DNA of 64,000 nt from positions 82,929-146,928 of the forward strand of contig LNFC01000017.1 of the NCBI GenBank assembly GCA_001464545.1. The letters run 5' to 3'. The position numbers and the translations under genes are program-made. The DNA is from Acidobacteria bacterium Ga0077551 (GTDB lineage Bacteria; Pseudomonadota; Alphaproteobacteria; Caulobacterales; Hyphomonadaceae). Positions 8,860 to 18,100 of the stretch are shown piece after piece. The notes under the pieces were generated by a model. It had not been told where the DNA came from. It searched no databases and saw nothing but the letters and a program-made list of their open reading frames with translations. How positions within the stretch are numbered: the stretch's first letter is position 1; the number at the start of each line of letters is the position of its first letter.

Positions 8860-9558
8860 CTAGCTGGGTACGAGTTCTTCTGACGCGACCCGCACCAACC
8901 GGCTCCCGAACACCTCCTCGAAGGCGGCCTTCAGGGCCATATCCGCCTCTGCCATCGAAACCACGCGGCCAAGGCCGGCGAGGCTGGTGACGCCGTAGCG
9001 CGCATCCTCGATGCCGCAGGGCGTGATGCCGGTGAAATGCTCGAGTTCCGGCTCCACGTTGAGAGAGATACCGTGCAGGCTGACCCAGCGTTTCAGGCGC
9101 ACGCCGATGGCGGCGATCTTTTCTTCCCGCAGCGGGCCGCCCAGCTCCGTCCGGTCGACCCAGACGCCGACGCGGCCCTCGCGCACGCCGGCGTCCACGT
9201 TGAACGCCGCGAGGGCCCGGATAATCCAGTCTTCGAGGTTGGCCACAAAGGCACGCACGTCGCGGCCGCGGGCGCCGACGTCGAGCATCAGGTAGGCCAC
9301 GCGCTGGCCGGGGCCGTGATAGGTGTACTGACCGCCGCGTCCGGCGTCGAAAACCGGGAAGCGGGCAGGGTCTTTCAGGTCGGCGGGTTTGGCGGAGGTG
9401 CCGGCCGTGTAGAGGGGCGGATGTTCGAGGAACCACACCAGTTCCCGGGCGCCTTCATCGCGGATGGCCCGTGCCCGCGCGTCCATCACGGCGAGCGCGG
9501 CTTCGTAGGAAACAGGGGCGTCGGAGACCGCCCAGTCAACGTCCTGGAATTTTGTCAT
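8860..9558 (-). CDS. lipB: Octanoyltransferase LipB
   Basis: A 232-residue enzyme that moves octanoyl groups from acyl carrier protein to lipoyl domains, the first step of protein lipoylation. Signature segments: [27 protein letters not shown] with the catalytic Lys, and ITPCGI with the catalytic Cys. The frame is open upstream to 9732, but that extension runs through tRNA-Leu and is not coding. An ATG at 9654 would also overlap the tRNA, so the ATG at 9558 is the reasonable start. No clear Shine-Dalgarno sequence is seen. Confidence 0.95.
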   Translation of the reverse strand: MTKFQDVDWAVSDAPVSYEAALAVMDARARAIRDEGARELVWFLEHPPLYTAGTSAKPADLKDPARFPVFDAGRGGQYTYHGPGQRVAYLMLDVGARGRDVRAFVANLEDWIIRALAAFNVDAGVREGRVGVWVDRTELGGPLREEKIAAIGVRLKRWVSLHGISLNVEPELEHFTGITPCGIEDARYGVTSLAGLGRVVSMAEADMALKAAFEEVFGSRLVRVASEELVPS

Positions 9559-9646
9559 GGCCGCCGCGATATAGGCGTCTTTCAGGGCTTCACAAAGCCG
9601 GAACACCGCCTTATACGGCCCGTCTGCCTCAAATGAGACCAGTCGT

Positions 9647-9731
9647 GCGGTCATGGCGGAATTGGTAGACGCGCAGCGTTGAGGTCGCTGTGGGGCAACC
9701 CGTGGAGGTTCGAGTCCTCTTGACCGCACCA
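9647..9731 (+). tRNA. tRNA-Leu (anticodon GAG)
   Basis: A cloverleaf with a 7-bp acceptor stem (GCGGTCA with TGACCGC), a D-arm GCGGAATTGGTAGACGC, an anticodon arm CAGCG-TTGAGGT-CGCTG giving GAG, a long variable arm as expected for Leu, and a T-arm containing GGTTCGAGTCC. The terminal CCA is encoded. Confidence 0.97.
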
Positions 9732-10213
9732 TTCAAGCCGGTCCGCACTGCGGATCGATCAGTCCGGTGGACTGATCGAAGGCGCAGAATGAATCAAGGA
9801 CTCTTCGAGCTGGCCGCCGAGCGCGCACAAAGTGCCTCAACCCGTGGCCAAGGCTTCTCGTTTCCTTTTCAGAAATTCTCAGAATTTATCAGGCGCTCTC
9901 GCGCTGACCCACATCTGTTCTCAGGAATTCCAGCATCACGCTCAGCGGTGGCTGTTTCGAGATGAAACGGCCCTGGGGAAACCGGCAGGCCCACCGCCTG
10001 GGCGGGTCGAGGGCCGAGTTGTTCATCCGCTCGCCGGAGGGGGCCTTCCGTCAGCGTAAGGATGAAGGCGGCGCGGTGCCCGGGCCCACTCGATGCCTGG
10101 AAGCCCGGCCAATCCGGTTTTTTGCCCCGATTGCGGCTTCGCAGTTGTTCTTGCCGCGCCGAGGCTCCAGATGCACTGTACCATCAAAATCAAACCGCAT
10201 TGACCGGGGCCGA
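9732..10213. other. 482-bp stretch without a supported gene
   Basis: Apart from the hairpin at 9755-9779, I see no gene with a ribosome binding site and sensible composition. The short open frames here are unlike known proteins. Base composition is less GC-rich around 9850-9950 than in the neighbours. It must carry the promoter of the antiporter gene, but no clear -35/-10 pair stands out. Confidence 0.5.
9755..9779 (+). repeat. Perfect inverted repeat downstream of tRNA-Leu
   Basis: An 11-bp arm TCGATCAGTCC and its exact complement separated by GGT form a strong hairpin 24 nt after the tRNA. There is no T-tract, so it may be a processing/termination signal or a protein binding site. Confidence 0.6.
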
Positions 10214-11452
10214 ATGGATTCGACCAACCAGCTGATCTTCTTTTGCGGGCTGCTGCTGTGTGCGGCGATCTTCGCGAGTTTCCTGTCGCGCCGGATTGGC
10301 GCGCCATTGCTGGTTACATTCCTGGGTGTCGGCATCCTGTTCGGTGAGGACGGCCCCGGCGGGATCGTCTTCAATGACGTGCCGCTCAGCTATCTTGCCT
10401 GCTCGTTCGCCTTGGCGGTGATCCTCTATGATGGCGGCATCCATACGCCGATGAAGAACTTCCGCCAGGCGCTGCGCCCGGCGGTGATCCTGGCCAGTGT
10501 CGGCGTGATGGTGACAACGTCGATCGTGGCGCTCGGCATGTGGTGGCTGCTGGGGACCGATCCGCTATATGCGCTGCTGCTCGGCTCGCTGGTCGCCGCC
10601 ACCGATGCGGCGGCGGTGTTCCTGCTGCTGCGCCAGCAGGGCATCAAGCTGAAGCCGATGGTCGCCAATACGCTGGAAGTGGAATCCGGCATCAACGACC
10701 CGATGGCGATCTTCCTTGCGCTGACATTTACCGGCCTGATCCTTGCGGGCGGGTTTGCCGGCATAGAGGGCGGCGCCTGGTCCGTGCCCGTGGGCTTCGT
10801 GCAGCAATTCGGCATTGGCGCGGCGCTCGGCATCGCCGGTGGACGGCTGCTGACATTCTTCTACGACCGCGTCGCGCTGGAGCTCGGCCTCAACCCGATC
10901 TTCGCGCTGGCGGCGGGCCTCCTGATCTTCGGCGCGGCGAACATTCTCGGCGGTTCGGGATTCCTTGCGGTGTATCTCGCGGGTCTCATCCTCGGCAACC
11001 ATGCCTACCGCGCCAAGCAGGTGGTAAAGCAGTTCATGGACGGCATGGCCTGGCTGGCGCAGCTGGCGATGCTGCTCATCCTCGGCCTGTTGGTGACGCC
11101 GTCGCAGCTGATCGGGGATATTCCCGAGGCGCTGCTGATCTCGGCCATCCTGATCTTCGTGGCGCGCCCGGCGGCGGTGTTCATCAGCCTCGCCTTCGAG
11201 GATTTTTCCTGGCGCGAGAAACTGTTCATGTCCTGGGTCGGTCTGCGCGGCGCGATCCCCATCTACCTCGCAATCATCCCGGTGCTGCTCGGTGTGCCCG
11301 GCAACTTCTTCAACATCGCCTTCCTCGTGGTGCTCGTCAGCCTTGTCTTGCAGAGCACGACCGTCGGTCTCGTCGGGCGCCTGCTGAAGGTCGGCGAAGC
11401 GGAGACGCCCGAGACTGCCGAGCCTGGGGCGCCACCGGCCACGCCCGCCTGA
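10214..11452 (+). CDS. Cation/H+ antiporter, NhaP2/CvrA-type membrane core
   Basis: A 412-residue sodium/proton-exchanger-family protein with about 12 membrane helices, exchanging Na+ or K+ for H+ across the inner membrane. Recognisable segments: LGVGILFGEDGPGGI, SLVAATDAAAVF (the TDAAAV motif of CPA1 antiporters), ESGINDPMAIFLAL (the acidic ND motif), and WVGLRGAIPIYLAI. NhaP2 proteins usually carry a C-terminal TrkA-C regulatory domain of about 150 residues; here the protein ends soon after the last helix, so that domain is missing. The ATG at 10214 was chosen at the family N-terminus; the upstream extension looks noncoding. Ion specificity cannot be read from sequence. Confidence 0.9.
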   Translation: MDSTNQLIFFCGLLLCAAIFASFLSRRIGAPLLVTFLGVGILFGEDGPGGIVFNDVPLSYLACSFALAVILYDGGIHTPMKNFRQALRPAVILASVGVMVTTSIVALGMWWLLGTDPLYALLLGSLVAATDAAAVFLLLRQQGIKLKPMVANTLEVESGINDPMAIFLALTFTGLILAGGFAGIEGGAWSVPVGFVQQFGIGAALGIAGGRLLTFFYDRVALELGLNPIFALAAGLLIFGAANILGGSGFLAVYLAGLILGNHAYRAKQVVKQFMDGMAWLAQLAMLLILGLLVTPSQLIGDIPEALLISAILIFVARPAAVFISLAFEDFSWREKLFMSWVGLRGAIPIYLAIIPVLLGVPGNFFNIAFLVVLVSLVLQSTTVGLVGRLLKVGEAETPETAEPGAPPATPA

Positions 11453-11522
11453 TTGCCAGCCTGGGCACGCCCGCCTAGGCTTGGCACCGTGACGGCCCGC
11501 CAGAGGCCGATGGAGGATCACC

Positions 11523-12605
11523 ATGCGCCTGATGTTCGCGGCGGCAGCCGCGCTGACCCTGCTTGCCGGCTGCAAGGCCGCTGAAGAAAAGCCCGCGCCC
11601 GTCATCGCCGAGGTGGCCGAAGCGCCGCCCACCTGGACGATCATCGCGCCGGGCGGCGATACGCTCTGCGCGACCGGCACACCCTACAGTTTCCACGTGC
11701 GCGGGGGCGACGCCTCGCGGGTGATGATCTTCCTCAATGGCGGGGGCGCCTGCTGGAGCGGGGACCTGTGCGATCCCTCGCTCGGCGCTAATGCCTACAC
11801 GCCCTTCGCGGAAATGGACTCGAACAATCCGGCGAAGATGGGCGGCGCGTTCGATGCGGCCAATCCGGAAAACCCGTTCACCGGCTGGACGCAGGTGTTC
11901 GTGTCCTATTGCACCGGCGACGCGCATCTCGGCGCGACCGACGCGGCCTATACGACCAGCGCGGGCAAGGCGCTGACCATCCATCACCGGGGCAAGGCCA
12001 ACGTCCAGTCGGCGCTCGATTGGGTCTATGCAAACTATCCGGCGCCGTCCCGCGTGTTCGTCGGCGGTGGCAGCGCCGGGGCGATTGCCTCGCCCTTCTA
12101 TGCAGGCGTTGTGGCGGACCATTATCCGCAGGCGGAGATTGTGCAGTATGGCGGCGGAGCAGGCGGCTACCGCGCCGGGGCCGTCTCGGGCCTGCTGGAG
12201 ACCTGGGGCACGTTCACGAACATGCCGGACTGGCCGGAGCTGGCCGCGATTGACCGCGCGACCTTCACCACCGAGGACTTTTTCCGCGTCACCGCCGCGC
12301 GCCATCCGGCCATGCGAATGCACCAGTTCAACAATGTCGATGACGAGGTGCAGCAGATGTTCCTGGCGCTGATGGGCGTCAGCGATCCGGTGCGCGGCCT
12401 GATGCAGGCAAACCTTGACGAGCTGGCGGCGGACATTCCGAACTTCCGGACCTATTCAGCCGCCAGCAAGGACCATACGCTGCTGCGCTATGACCGTCTG
12501 TACACGACGGAAACGGGCGGCGTGCGGGCCGTGGACTGGGTGCGGGGCCTCGCCGAGGGGCGGGACGTGGCGAGCGTGAGTTGCGCGCCGGAGGGGTGTG
12601 ACTAA
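11523..12605 (+). CDS. Pectin-acetylesterase-like lipoprotein
   Basis: A 360-residue exported hydrolase. A lipoprotein signal ends in the lipobox LLAGC (Cys18). Motifs match the plant-type pectinacetylesterase family: IFLNGGGACW near residue 70, and GGGSAGAIAS carrying the candidate nucleophile Ser; a later KDHTLLRYD may hold the catalytic His. The family removes acetyl esters from polysaccharides, but bacterial members are poorly characterised, so the substrate is open. GGAGG lies 6 nt before the ATG. Its stop codon overlaps the stop of convergent gltX by 4 nt. Confidence 0.83.
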   Translation: MRLMFAAAAALTLLAGCKAAEEKPAPVIAEVAEAPPTWTIIAPGGDTLCATGTPYSFHVRGGDASRVMIFLNGGGACWSGDLCDPSLGANAYTPFAEMDSNNPAKMGGAFDAANPENPFTGWTQVFVSYCTGDAHLGATDAAYTTSAGKALTIHHRGKANVQSALDWVYANYPAPSRVFVGGGSAGAIASPFYAGVVADHYPQAEIVQYGGGAGGYRAGAVSGLLETWGTFTNMPDWPELAAIDRATFTTEDFFRVTAARHPAMRMHQFNNVDDEVQQMFLALMGVSDPVRGLMQANLDELAADIPNFRTYSAASKDHTLLRYDRLYTTETGGVRAVDWVRGLAEGRDVASVSCAPEGCD

Positions 12606-13939
12606 CCGAGCCGCTCCAGCACTTTCGCGCGCCCGATCAGCGGCAGTACGGCCGCCATCTCGGGGCCGTGTTCCATGCCGGTCAGGGCCAATCGCAGCGG
12701 CTTGAAGAGGGTTTTGCCCTTGCGGCCGGTGGCGGCTTTCAGCGCGTTGGTCCATTCGCTCCAGCTGCTGGCGGTCAGCTCGCCGGCCGGCAGGTGCGCC
12801 CCGGCGCCGATGATGAACTCCCGGTCCTCATCGGCAATCATCGCCTCGGCCTTGCCGAAGATCATCTCGACCCAATTTCCGGCATCGCTGACCCGCGCGC
12901 AATTCTCGCGCACCGCGAGCCAGAAGGCCTCATTGTCCGCGCGCGGATCAATCGCGGCAAGGCGCGCCTGCGCTTCCGCAAACGGCATGGCGTGGACGAG
13001 CGCAGCGTTGAGGTTCTCAAGGTCCGTCTCGTCAAACCGCGCCGGGGCGCGGCCGATCTTCGAGAAGGAAAACTCGGCGGCGAGCTCTGCCAGCGTGCTG
13101 CGCGGCTCGATATTGTCGGACGTGCCAAGCTTGGCGAGGTGGCTGCAGATCGACATGGCTTCTATGCCCCGTTCGCGCAGCTGGCCCACCGAGAGCGAAC
13201 CGATCCGCTTCGACAGGGCCGAGCCATCGGCGCCGACCAGCAGCGGCATGTGCGCCATCTCCGGCGCCTTGCCGCCGAGCGCCATGAAGATTTCGATCTG
13301 CGCGCCGGAATTCGTCACATGGTCTTCGCCGCGCACGACATGCGTGATGTTCGCCTCGATATCATCGACCACCGAAGGCAGCGTGTAGAGATAGCTGCCA
13401 TCCTCGCGGATCAGCACCGGGTCGGAGACCGAAGACGTGTCGATGCTCTGGGGGCCGCGCACCAGGTCGTTCCACTCGACCCGCTCGCCTGACAGCTTAA
13501 AGCGCCAGTGCGGCTTCAGGCCGGAGGCTTCGAGCTTGGCGCGGTCGGCGTCCGTCAGGTTCAGCGCCGCACGGTCATACACCGGCGGCCGGCCGCGCGA
13601 CTGGGCGATCTTGCGTTTGACGTCCAGCTCCTCGGCCGTCTCGTAGGCGGGGTAGAGCAGGCCCATGGCGCGCAGCTTGTCGGCGGCCTGGTCGTAGATT
13701 CCGAAGCGTTCGGACTGGTTGAACGTGTCCGCCCAGGCAAGGCCGAGCCAGGTCAGGTCTTCCTTGAGGATCGCCTCGTTCTCCTTGGTCGAACGCTCAA
13801 GGTCGGTATCGTCGATGCGCAGGATGAACTTGCCGCCCTGGCCTTGCGAAAACAGCCAGTTCACCAGGGCCGTGCGCACGTTGCCGACATGCAGCCGGCC
13901 AGTGGGCGAGGGGGCGAATCGGACGATCGGGGCGGTCAT
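12602..13939 (-). CDS. gltX: Glutamyl-tRNA synthetase
   Basis: A 445-residue class I synthetase that charges tRNA with glutamate. The HIGH-type motif is PSPTGRLHVGN at residues 8-18 and the KMSKS-type motif is SALSKRIGS. RIDDTDLERS and VRGEDHVTNS are typical of the family. At about 445 residues it matches the shorter alphaproteobacterial form; many alphaproteobacteria carry two gltX genes, one serving mainly tRNA-Gln before amidation, and which one this is cannot be decided here. I chose the ATG at 13939 because it sits just before the conserved N-terminus. Confidence 0.95.
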   Translation of the reverse strand: MTAPIVRFAPSPTGRLHVGNVRTALVNWLFSQGQGGKFILRIDDTDLERSTKENEAILKEDLTWLGLAWADTFNQSERFGIYDQAADKLRAMGLLYPAYETAEELDVKRKIAQSRGRPPVYDRAALNLTDADRAKLEASGLKPHWRFKLSGERVEWNDLVRGPQSIDTSSVSDPVLIREDGSYLYTLPSVVDDIEANITHVVRGEDHVTNSGAQIEIFMALGGKAPEMAHMPLLVGADGSALSKRIGSLSVGQLRERGIEAMSICSHLAKLGTSDNIEPRSTLAELAAEFSFSKIGRAPARFDETDLENLNAALVHAMPFAEAQARLAAIDPRADNEAFWLAVRENCARVSDAGNWVEMIFGKAEAMIADEDREFIIGAGAHLPAGELTASSWSEWTNALKAATGRKGKTLFKPLRLALTGMEHGPEMAAVLPLIGRAKVLERLG

Positions 13940-14072
13940 GGCGGCAGGGCCTTCCGGGGCTGGGAAGGCGCTTTCGACATCAAATCGGGACAAAAGCCAA
14001 GCGCCTCGGCCACATTCTTGCTATTGTTTTGTTTAACGAGCATCTACCTAGAGGCAATTCCGGGAGACGGTC

Positions 14073-14885
14073 ATGAGATTCGGCTGGGTGCTGGCGGGGG
14101 CGCTGCTTCTTGCGGCCTGTGGGCAAAAAGAGGCGGCAGCGCCGGACGCATCGGCTGCGGGCACTGGCCCCGGCGCGGCCGCAGCGGCGGGTGAGGCCGC
14201 GCGGCCAGAGCTCGATTACGCGGCGATCTCCGGTTATGATGACACCTGGTTCCTGAGCGGTGGCTGGCCGGGCGAGTATCCGCCGGGCTTTGCAGTGCTC
14301 GACGCGGATGTGAAGGTGCCCGCCCGGGCGCGGCCCAACCCGACCGATCCGCAGGACATCACCTGCCTCCTGCCGCAGTACGCCAACTACCAGCTGTGGA
14401 ACGCTGCTCGCACGGACGAGGACCAGATCGAGTATTTCGTGGCCACCAAGAAGGTGCCCGTCACGGTGCTTGAGGATACCGATGTCGAGTTCGTCGGCGA
14501 GGGGGGGATCCAGACGCTGAGCCTGAAGAAGGGCGAGCAGATGACCTACCTGCGCTATATCGGCGAAGGCGTCACGGTGATCTCCTTCAACGGGCAGGAA
14601 TACGAGTTCAACGAGGGGGAGCTGTCGAACGTCACCGACATTGCCAACACCGCGCTGGAGGAAAACCTCTGGGTGCGGGTGACCTGCCTCGGCGGGAAGC
14701 AGGCCTGGCTGATGTTCGATGAAGTGATCGACGAGGCCGGCATCTATCCTTCGCCGATCACCGGCTATGGCGACGCGGCTGACATTGCACCGGAAGAGGT
14801 CGAGTCGGTGCGCGAGGCGATTGCCACGGACGCGTACGGCGTCAACGCGCAGGAAGCAGAAATCATTCCGCCTTCGGAGGAGTAG
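14073..14885 (+). CDS. Lipoprotein of unknown function
   Basis: A 270-residue predicted lipoprotein (lipobox LLAAC, Cys16) with an Ala/Gly-rich linker to about residue 45. The mature part has a recognisable order: YDDTWFLSGGWPGEYP, then a CLLPQYANYQLWN segment, then a beta-rich region ending with Cys in VRVTCLGG, so one disulfide is possible. The mature part is strongly acidic. I do not recognise the family. GGGAGA precedes the ATG. It converges on nadE with 9 bp between stops. Confidence 0.75.
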   Translation: MRFGWVLAGALLLAACGQKEAAAPDASAAGTGPGAAAAAGEAARPELDYAAISGYDDTWFLSGGWPGEYPPGFAVLDADVKVPARARPNPTDPQDITCLLPQYANYQLWNAARTDEDQIEYFVATKKVPVTVLEDTDVEFVGEGGIQTLSLKKGEQMTYLRYIGEGVTVISFNGQEYEFNEGELSNVTDIANTALEENLWVRVTCLGGKQAWLMFDEVIDEAGIYPSPITGYGDAADIAPEEVESVREAIATDAYGVNAQEAEIIPPSEE

Positions 14886-14894
14886 GGCCGAGCC

Positions 14895-16553
14895 CTAATC
14901 GTCCCGGAACCGGTTGGTGATCGGATAGCGCCGGTCGCGCCCGAAATTCTTGCCGCCGACTTTCACGCCCGGAGGGGCCTGACGGCGCTTGTATTCGGCG
15001 ATGTAGACGAGGTGCTCGATGCGCCGCACGGTGGCCGCGTCATGGCCCCGCGCGAGGATGTCGTCGACGTCTTCTTCAAGGTCCACCAGGCCGCGCAGGA
15101 TATCGTCCAGAACGGGGTAGGGCGGCAGGCTGTCTTCGTCCTTCTGGTCCGGGCGCAGCTCGGCCGAGGGCGGCTTGGTGATGATCCGCTCCGGGATCAC
15201 ATTACCATGACTGACCAGCGCGCCGGGCGGCACATTGACATTGCGCCATTTCGTCAGTCCAAAGACTTCCGTCTTGTAGAAATCCTTCAGCGCATTGTAG
15301 CCGCCGCACATGTCGCCGTAGAGCGTCGCATAGCCGACCGCCATCTCGCTCTTGTTGCCGGTGGTGACGACCATGTGGCCGAACTTGTTGGAGAGGGCCA
15401 TCAAGGTCACCGCGCGCAGGCGGGACTGGATGTTCTCTTCCGTGATGTCCGCCTTCTTGCCCTCGAAGGCCGGCGCCAGCATGCCGCCCAGCGCTTCCAC
15501 GCCGGGATGGATGTTGATCGTGTCATACTTGCAGCCCAGCGCTTCGGCGCAGGCTTTCGCGTCTTCCAGACTGTCCGTACTCGTATATTTCGACGGCATC
15601 ATCACGCACCAGACCTTGTCCGGCCCCAGCGCGTCGGCGGCAATCGCCGCGGTGATCGCCGAGTCGATGCCGCCTGACATGCCGAGCACGACGCCGGGAA
15701 ACCTGTTCTTGCGCACATAGTCGCCAAGGCCTTGCATCGCCGCGCGGTATTCCGCCGCCCAGCCATCCAGATCCGCCGCGCAGATTTTCCCGAGTCCCAC
15801 GAACTGCTTCGTGGACGGATCAAACTCGATCAGCGCATGGCCCGTCTCGAACTGGCCGACGAGGCCGCAGCGCGCGCCGTGTGTGGAATTCGTCGCATAC
15901 GAGGCGCCGTCGAAGACCAGCTCGTCCTGTCCGCCCATCTGGTTGACGAACAGGTAGGGCAGGCCAAGGTCTGCCCAGCGGTCAAATGCGGCGGCGCGTT
16001 CGGCCCGGATTTCGCGGCGCCAGGGCGAGGCGTTCGGCACCAGCAGCAGGTCGGCCCCGGCGGCCTTCGCAGCGCGGGGCACGCGCTCGAACCAGATGTC
16101 CTCGCAGATGGCGAGGCCTAGGCGCACGCCCTTGAACTCGACCACCACGGCCGGACCATCGCCGGGCGTATAATGGCGCTTCTCGTCGAACACGCCGTAG
16201 TTCGGCAGCTCCCGCTTGTCATGGCGCGCGCGGATCTGGCCGCCTTCGAGGAACAGCGCGGAATTGTGCAGCTTGCCGCCGTCGCGCCAGGGCGCGCCGA
16301 TCAGGATCGCGGGGCCGGTCGCGGTACCCCGCGCCAGCTGGTGGATCGCCGACATCGACCGCTCCACCGCCGCCGGCTTCAGCACCAGGTCCTCCGCCGG
16401 ATAGCCGAGGATGAAATGCTCACTCAGCACCACAAGGTCCGCGCCCTTGGCCTTCGCGTCCGCATGCGCGGCGTGGGCAAGGGCCAGGTTCCCGGCAATA
16501 TCACCGACCACCGGATTCAGCTGCGCCGCGAGAATTCTGAGATTTTTGCTCAT
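14895..16553 (-). CDS. nadE: Glutamine-dependent NAD+ synthetase
   Basis: A 552-residue two-domain enzyme making NAD+ from deamido-NAD+ with ammonia drawn from glutamine. The N-terminal nitrilase-like glutaminase domain shows the Glu-Lys-Cys triad in LSEHFILGYP, KRELPNYGVF and LAICEDIWFE. The C-terminal synthetase domain has the pyrophosphate loop GMSGGIDSA and the TGNKSEMAVGY segment. An in-frame ATG three codons upstream (16562) is an equally possible start; neither has a clear ribosome binding site. Confidence 0.95.
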   Translation of the reverse strand: MSKNLRILAAQLNPVVGDIAGNLALAHAAHADAKAKGADLVVLSEHFILGYPAEDLVLKPAAVERSMSAIHQLARGTATGPAILIGAPWRDGGKLHNSALFLEGGQIRARHDKRELPNYGVFDEKRHYTPGDGPAVVVEFKGVRLGLAICEDIWFERVPRAAKAAGADLLLVPNASPWRREIRAERAAAFDRWADLGLPYLFVNQMGGQDELVFDGASYATNSTHGARCGLVGQFETGHALIEFDPSTKQFVGLGKICAADLDGWAAEYRAAMQGLGDYVRKNRFPGVVLGMSGGIDSAITAAIAADALGPDKVWCVMMPSKYTSTDSLEDAKACAEALGCKYDTINIHPGVEALGGMLAPAFEGKKADITEENIQSRLRAVTLMALSNKFGHMVVTTGNKSEMAVGYATLYGDMCGGYNALKDFYKTEVFGLTKWRNVNVPPGALVSHGNVIPERIITKPPSAELRPDQKDEDSLPPYPVLDDILRGLVDLEEDVDDILARGHDAATVRRIEHLVYIAEYKRRQAPPGVKVGGKNFGRDRRYPITNRFRDD

Positions 16554-16695
16554 ACGGAGCATTTAGGTGGATTTGGGCGGGATGTCATGCCTGTAGGGCG
16601 GGATAAATCCCGCCCTACGTTACGCAATGTCCACAATAACGTGTCTTGCGCCGCCTTGTGCGGGGCGTAACCGTGGCAGCCGGGAGGCGTGTTGC

Positions 16696-16917
16696 ATGAG
16701 CGTGGCATTGGCAGAGGCGGTCTGGCTGGGGCTTGGGGCTTATCTGGGTTTCGGGCTGGTGATCGGCCTCTGCGTGGCGGCGTTCGGGCTGAAGCGGCTG
16801 ACGGCGGCGGAGGTGCCGGTGCGGGTGCGGCTGCTGATCCTGCCGGGCCTCGCGGCGCTGTGGCCGGTGGTGCTGCTGCGCCTCGCAGGTGTGCGGGCGC
16901 CGGAGGACCGGGCGTGA
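16696..16917 (+). CDS. Small membrane protein, first gene of Rieske cassette
   Basis: A 73-residue protein with two hydrophobic spans (about 10-32 and 48-66) joined by a basic loop LKRLTAAEVPVRVR. GGGAGG lies 8 nt before the ATG. Its stop overlaps the next GTG start (GTGA), and the whole cassette is similarly coupled. It may be an assembly or anchor subunit of the redox complex encoded downstream; that is inference only. Confidence 0.7.
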   Translation: MSVALAEAVWLGLGAYLGFGLVIGLCVAAFGLKRLTAAEVPVRVRLLILPGLAALWPVVLLRLAGVRAPEDRA

Positions 16918-17048
16918 CGCGGGGCCAAAGGCGGGTGCATGCGCTGGTCTGGCCCGTGCTGGCGCTGCTGCTGGCAGGGGTGATCGGTGCGGGCTTGTGG
17001 GAGCGCGCGCGGGTGGCCGAGGCTGCGTCCGCAGTGGAGGCCGGCTGA
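16914..17048 (+). CDS. 44-residue single-span membrane protein
   Basis: A very short gene starting GTG inside the stop of the previous gene (GTGA) and ending TGATG with the next start. The product has one hydrophobic helix (ALVWPVLALLLAGVIGAGLW) flanked by Arg residues. Overlap on both sides and a clean membrane-span composition make it likely real despite its size. Small single-span subunits are common in haem-containing membrane redox complexes. Confidence 0.6.
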   Translation: MTRGQRRVHALVWPVLALLLAGVIGAGLWERARVAEAASAVEAG

Positions 17049-18100
17049 TGGCGGCGGGCTTTTCCCTGGTCGGCTGGAACCGGTTCAAACGGGCGTATGA
17101 CGGCGTGCTGCTGACGGGGATTGCCGTGTTCTTCGCGGCGCATCTGGGGGCGGGTTTCCTGCTGGCGCCGGCGGGGCAGCTTCCGAGTGAAATCCAGCTG
17201 CTGATCCGCGCGAGCGGGGCGGCGGCCTTCAGCCTGCTGACGATCATCCTCTGCCTCGGGCCGCTGGCGCGGCTGAGCCCGCGCGCGTTACCGCTGGTCT
17301 ACAACCGGCGGCACATGGGGGTCGCGTGCTTCGGACTCGCGCTGATCCATGGCGCGCTGGTGGTGCTCTGGTATCACGGGTTTTCCGAGGTCAATGCGTT
17401 TATCTCGCTGCTGGTATCGAACCCGCGCTACACTTCTCTCGGCGGCTTTCCATTCGAGAGCCTGGGTCTGGCCGCGCTGCTGATCCTGTTCGTGATGGCG
17501 GCGACGAGCCATGATTTCTGGAACGCGGTGCTGGGCCCGCGGTTGTGGAAGTGGGTCCACATGAGCGTCTATGCCGCCTACGGACTGATCATCGCGCATG
17601 TGATGCTCGGCGCCGTGCAGGGCGAGAAAGGCCTCCTGCAGGCGGCGCTGGTTGGCGGCTCGGCGCTGCTGGTGGCGGGCTTGCACATTTTCGTCGGGCG
17701 GAAGGAATCCGCGCGGGATTCGGCGCTGGCGGCCGAGGCTGAAGGCTGGCTGGATGCCGGGTTGGCGGCGGCGATTCCGGATGGGCGGGCGGTGATCCTT
17801 GTGCCGCCGGAGGGCGAGCGCATAGCGGTGTTCCGGGAGGGCGCGAAGATTTACGCGGTAGCGAATGCCTGCCGGCACCAGGGCGGGCCGCTGGGCGAGG
17901 GCCGCATTCTGGATGGGTGTATCGTGTGTCCCTGGCATGGCTATCAGTACCGGCCCGAGGATGGCTGCTCGCCGCCGCCGTATACCGAGAAGCTGCCGAC
18001 ATACCGGACACGGATCATCGGAGGCCGTGTCTTCGTGCACCGGCTGCCGCAGCCGCCGGGTACGGCGCTGCCGCCGTCGGTGATCGGGGAGGCTGGCTGA
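17048..18100 (+). CDS. Ferric-reductase-like membrane domain fused to a Rieske [2Fe-2S] domain
   Basis: A 350-residue protein. Residues 15-215 form about six membrane helices of the ferric-reductase-like type; His89 and His101 (RRHMG, LIHGA) and His171 and His184 (WVHMS, IAHVM) are candidate ligands for two b haems. Residues 245-335 form a Rieske domain with CRH (Cys275, His277) and CPWH (Cys294, His297), the full ligand set. Ferric-reductase domains are usually joined to FAD/NAD modules, so a direct Rieske fusion is unusual. It likely moves electrons across or out of the inner membrane; donor and acceptor are unknown. Start and stop both overlap neighbours (TGATG). Confidence 0.83.
   Translation: MAAGFSLVGWNRFKRAYDGVLLTGIAVFFAAHLGAGFLLAPAGQLPSEIQLLIRASGAAAFSLLTIILCLGPLARLSPRALPLVYNRRHMGVACFGLALIHGALVVLWYHGFSEVNAFISLLVSNPRYTSLGGFPFESLGLAALLILFVMAATSHDFWNAVLGPRLWKWVHMSVYAAYGLIIAHVMLGAVQGEKGLLQAALVGGSALLVAGLHIFVGRKESARDSALAAEAEGWLDAGLAAAIPDGRAVILVPPEGERIAVFREGAKIYAVANACRHQGGPLGEGRILDGCIVCPWHGYQYRPEDGCSPPPYTEKLPTYRTRIIGGRVFVHRLPQPPGTALPPSVIGEAG

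Noticed and set aside
9559..9732. N-terminal extension of LipB
   Set aside because: It would read through tRNA-Leu; LipB proteins start near MTKFQD.
9690..9965. Short plus-strand frame starting inside tRNA-Leu
   Set aside because: Frames reading out of tRNAs recur by chance; no ribosome binding site and no family pattern.
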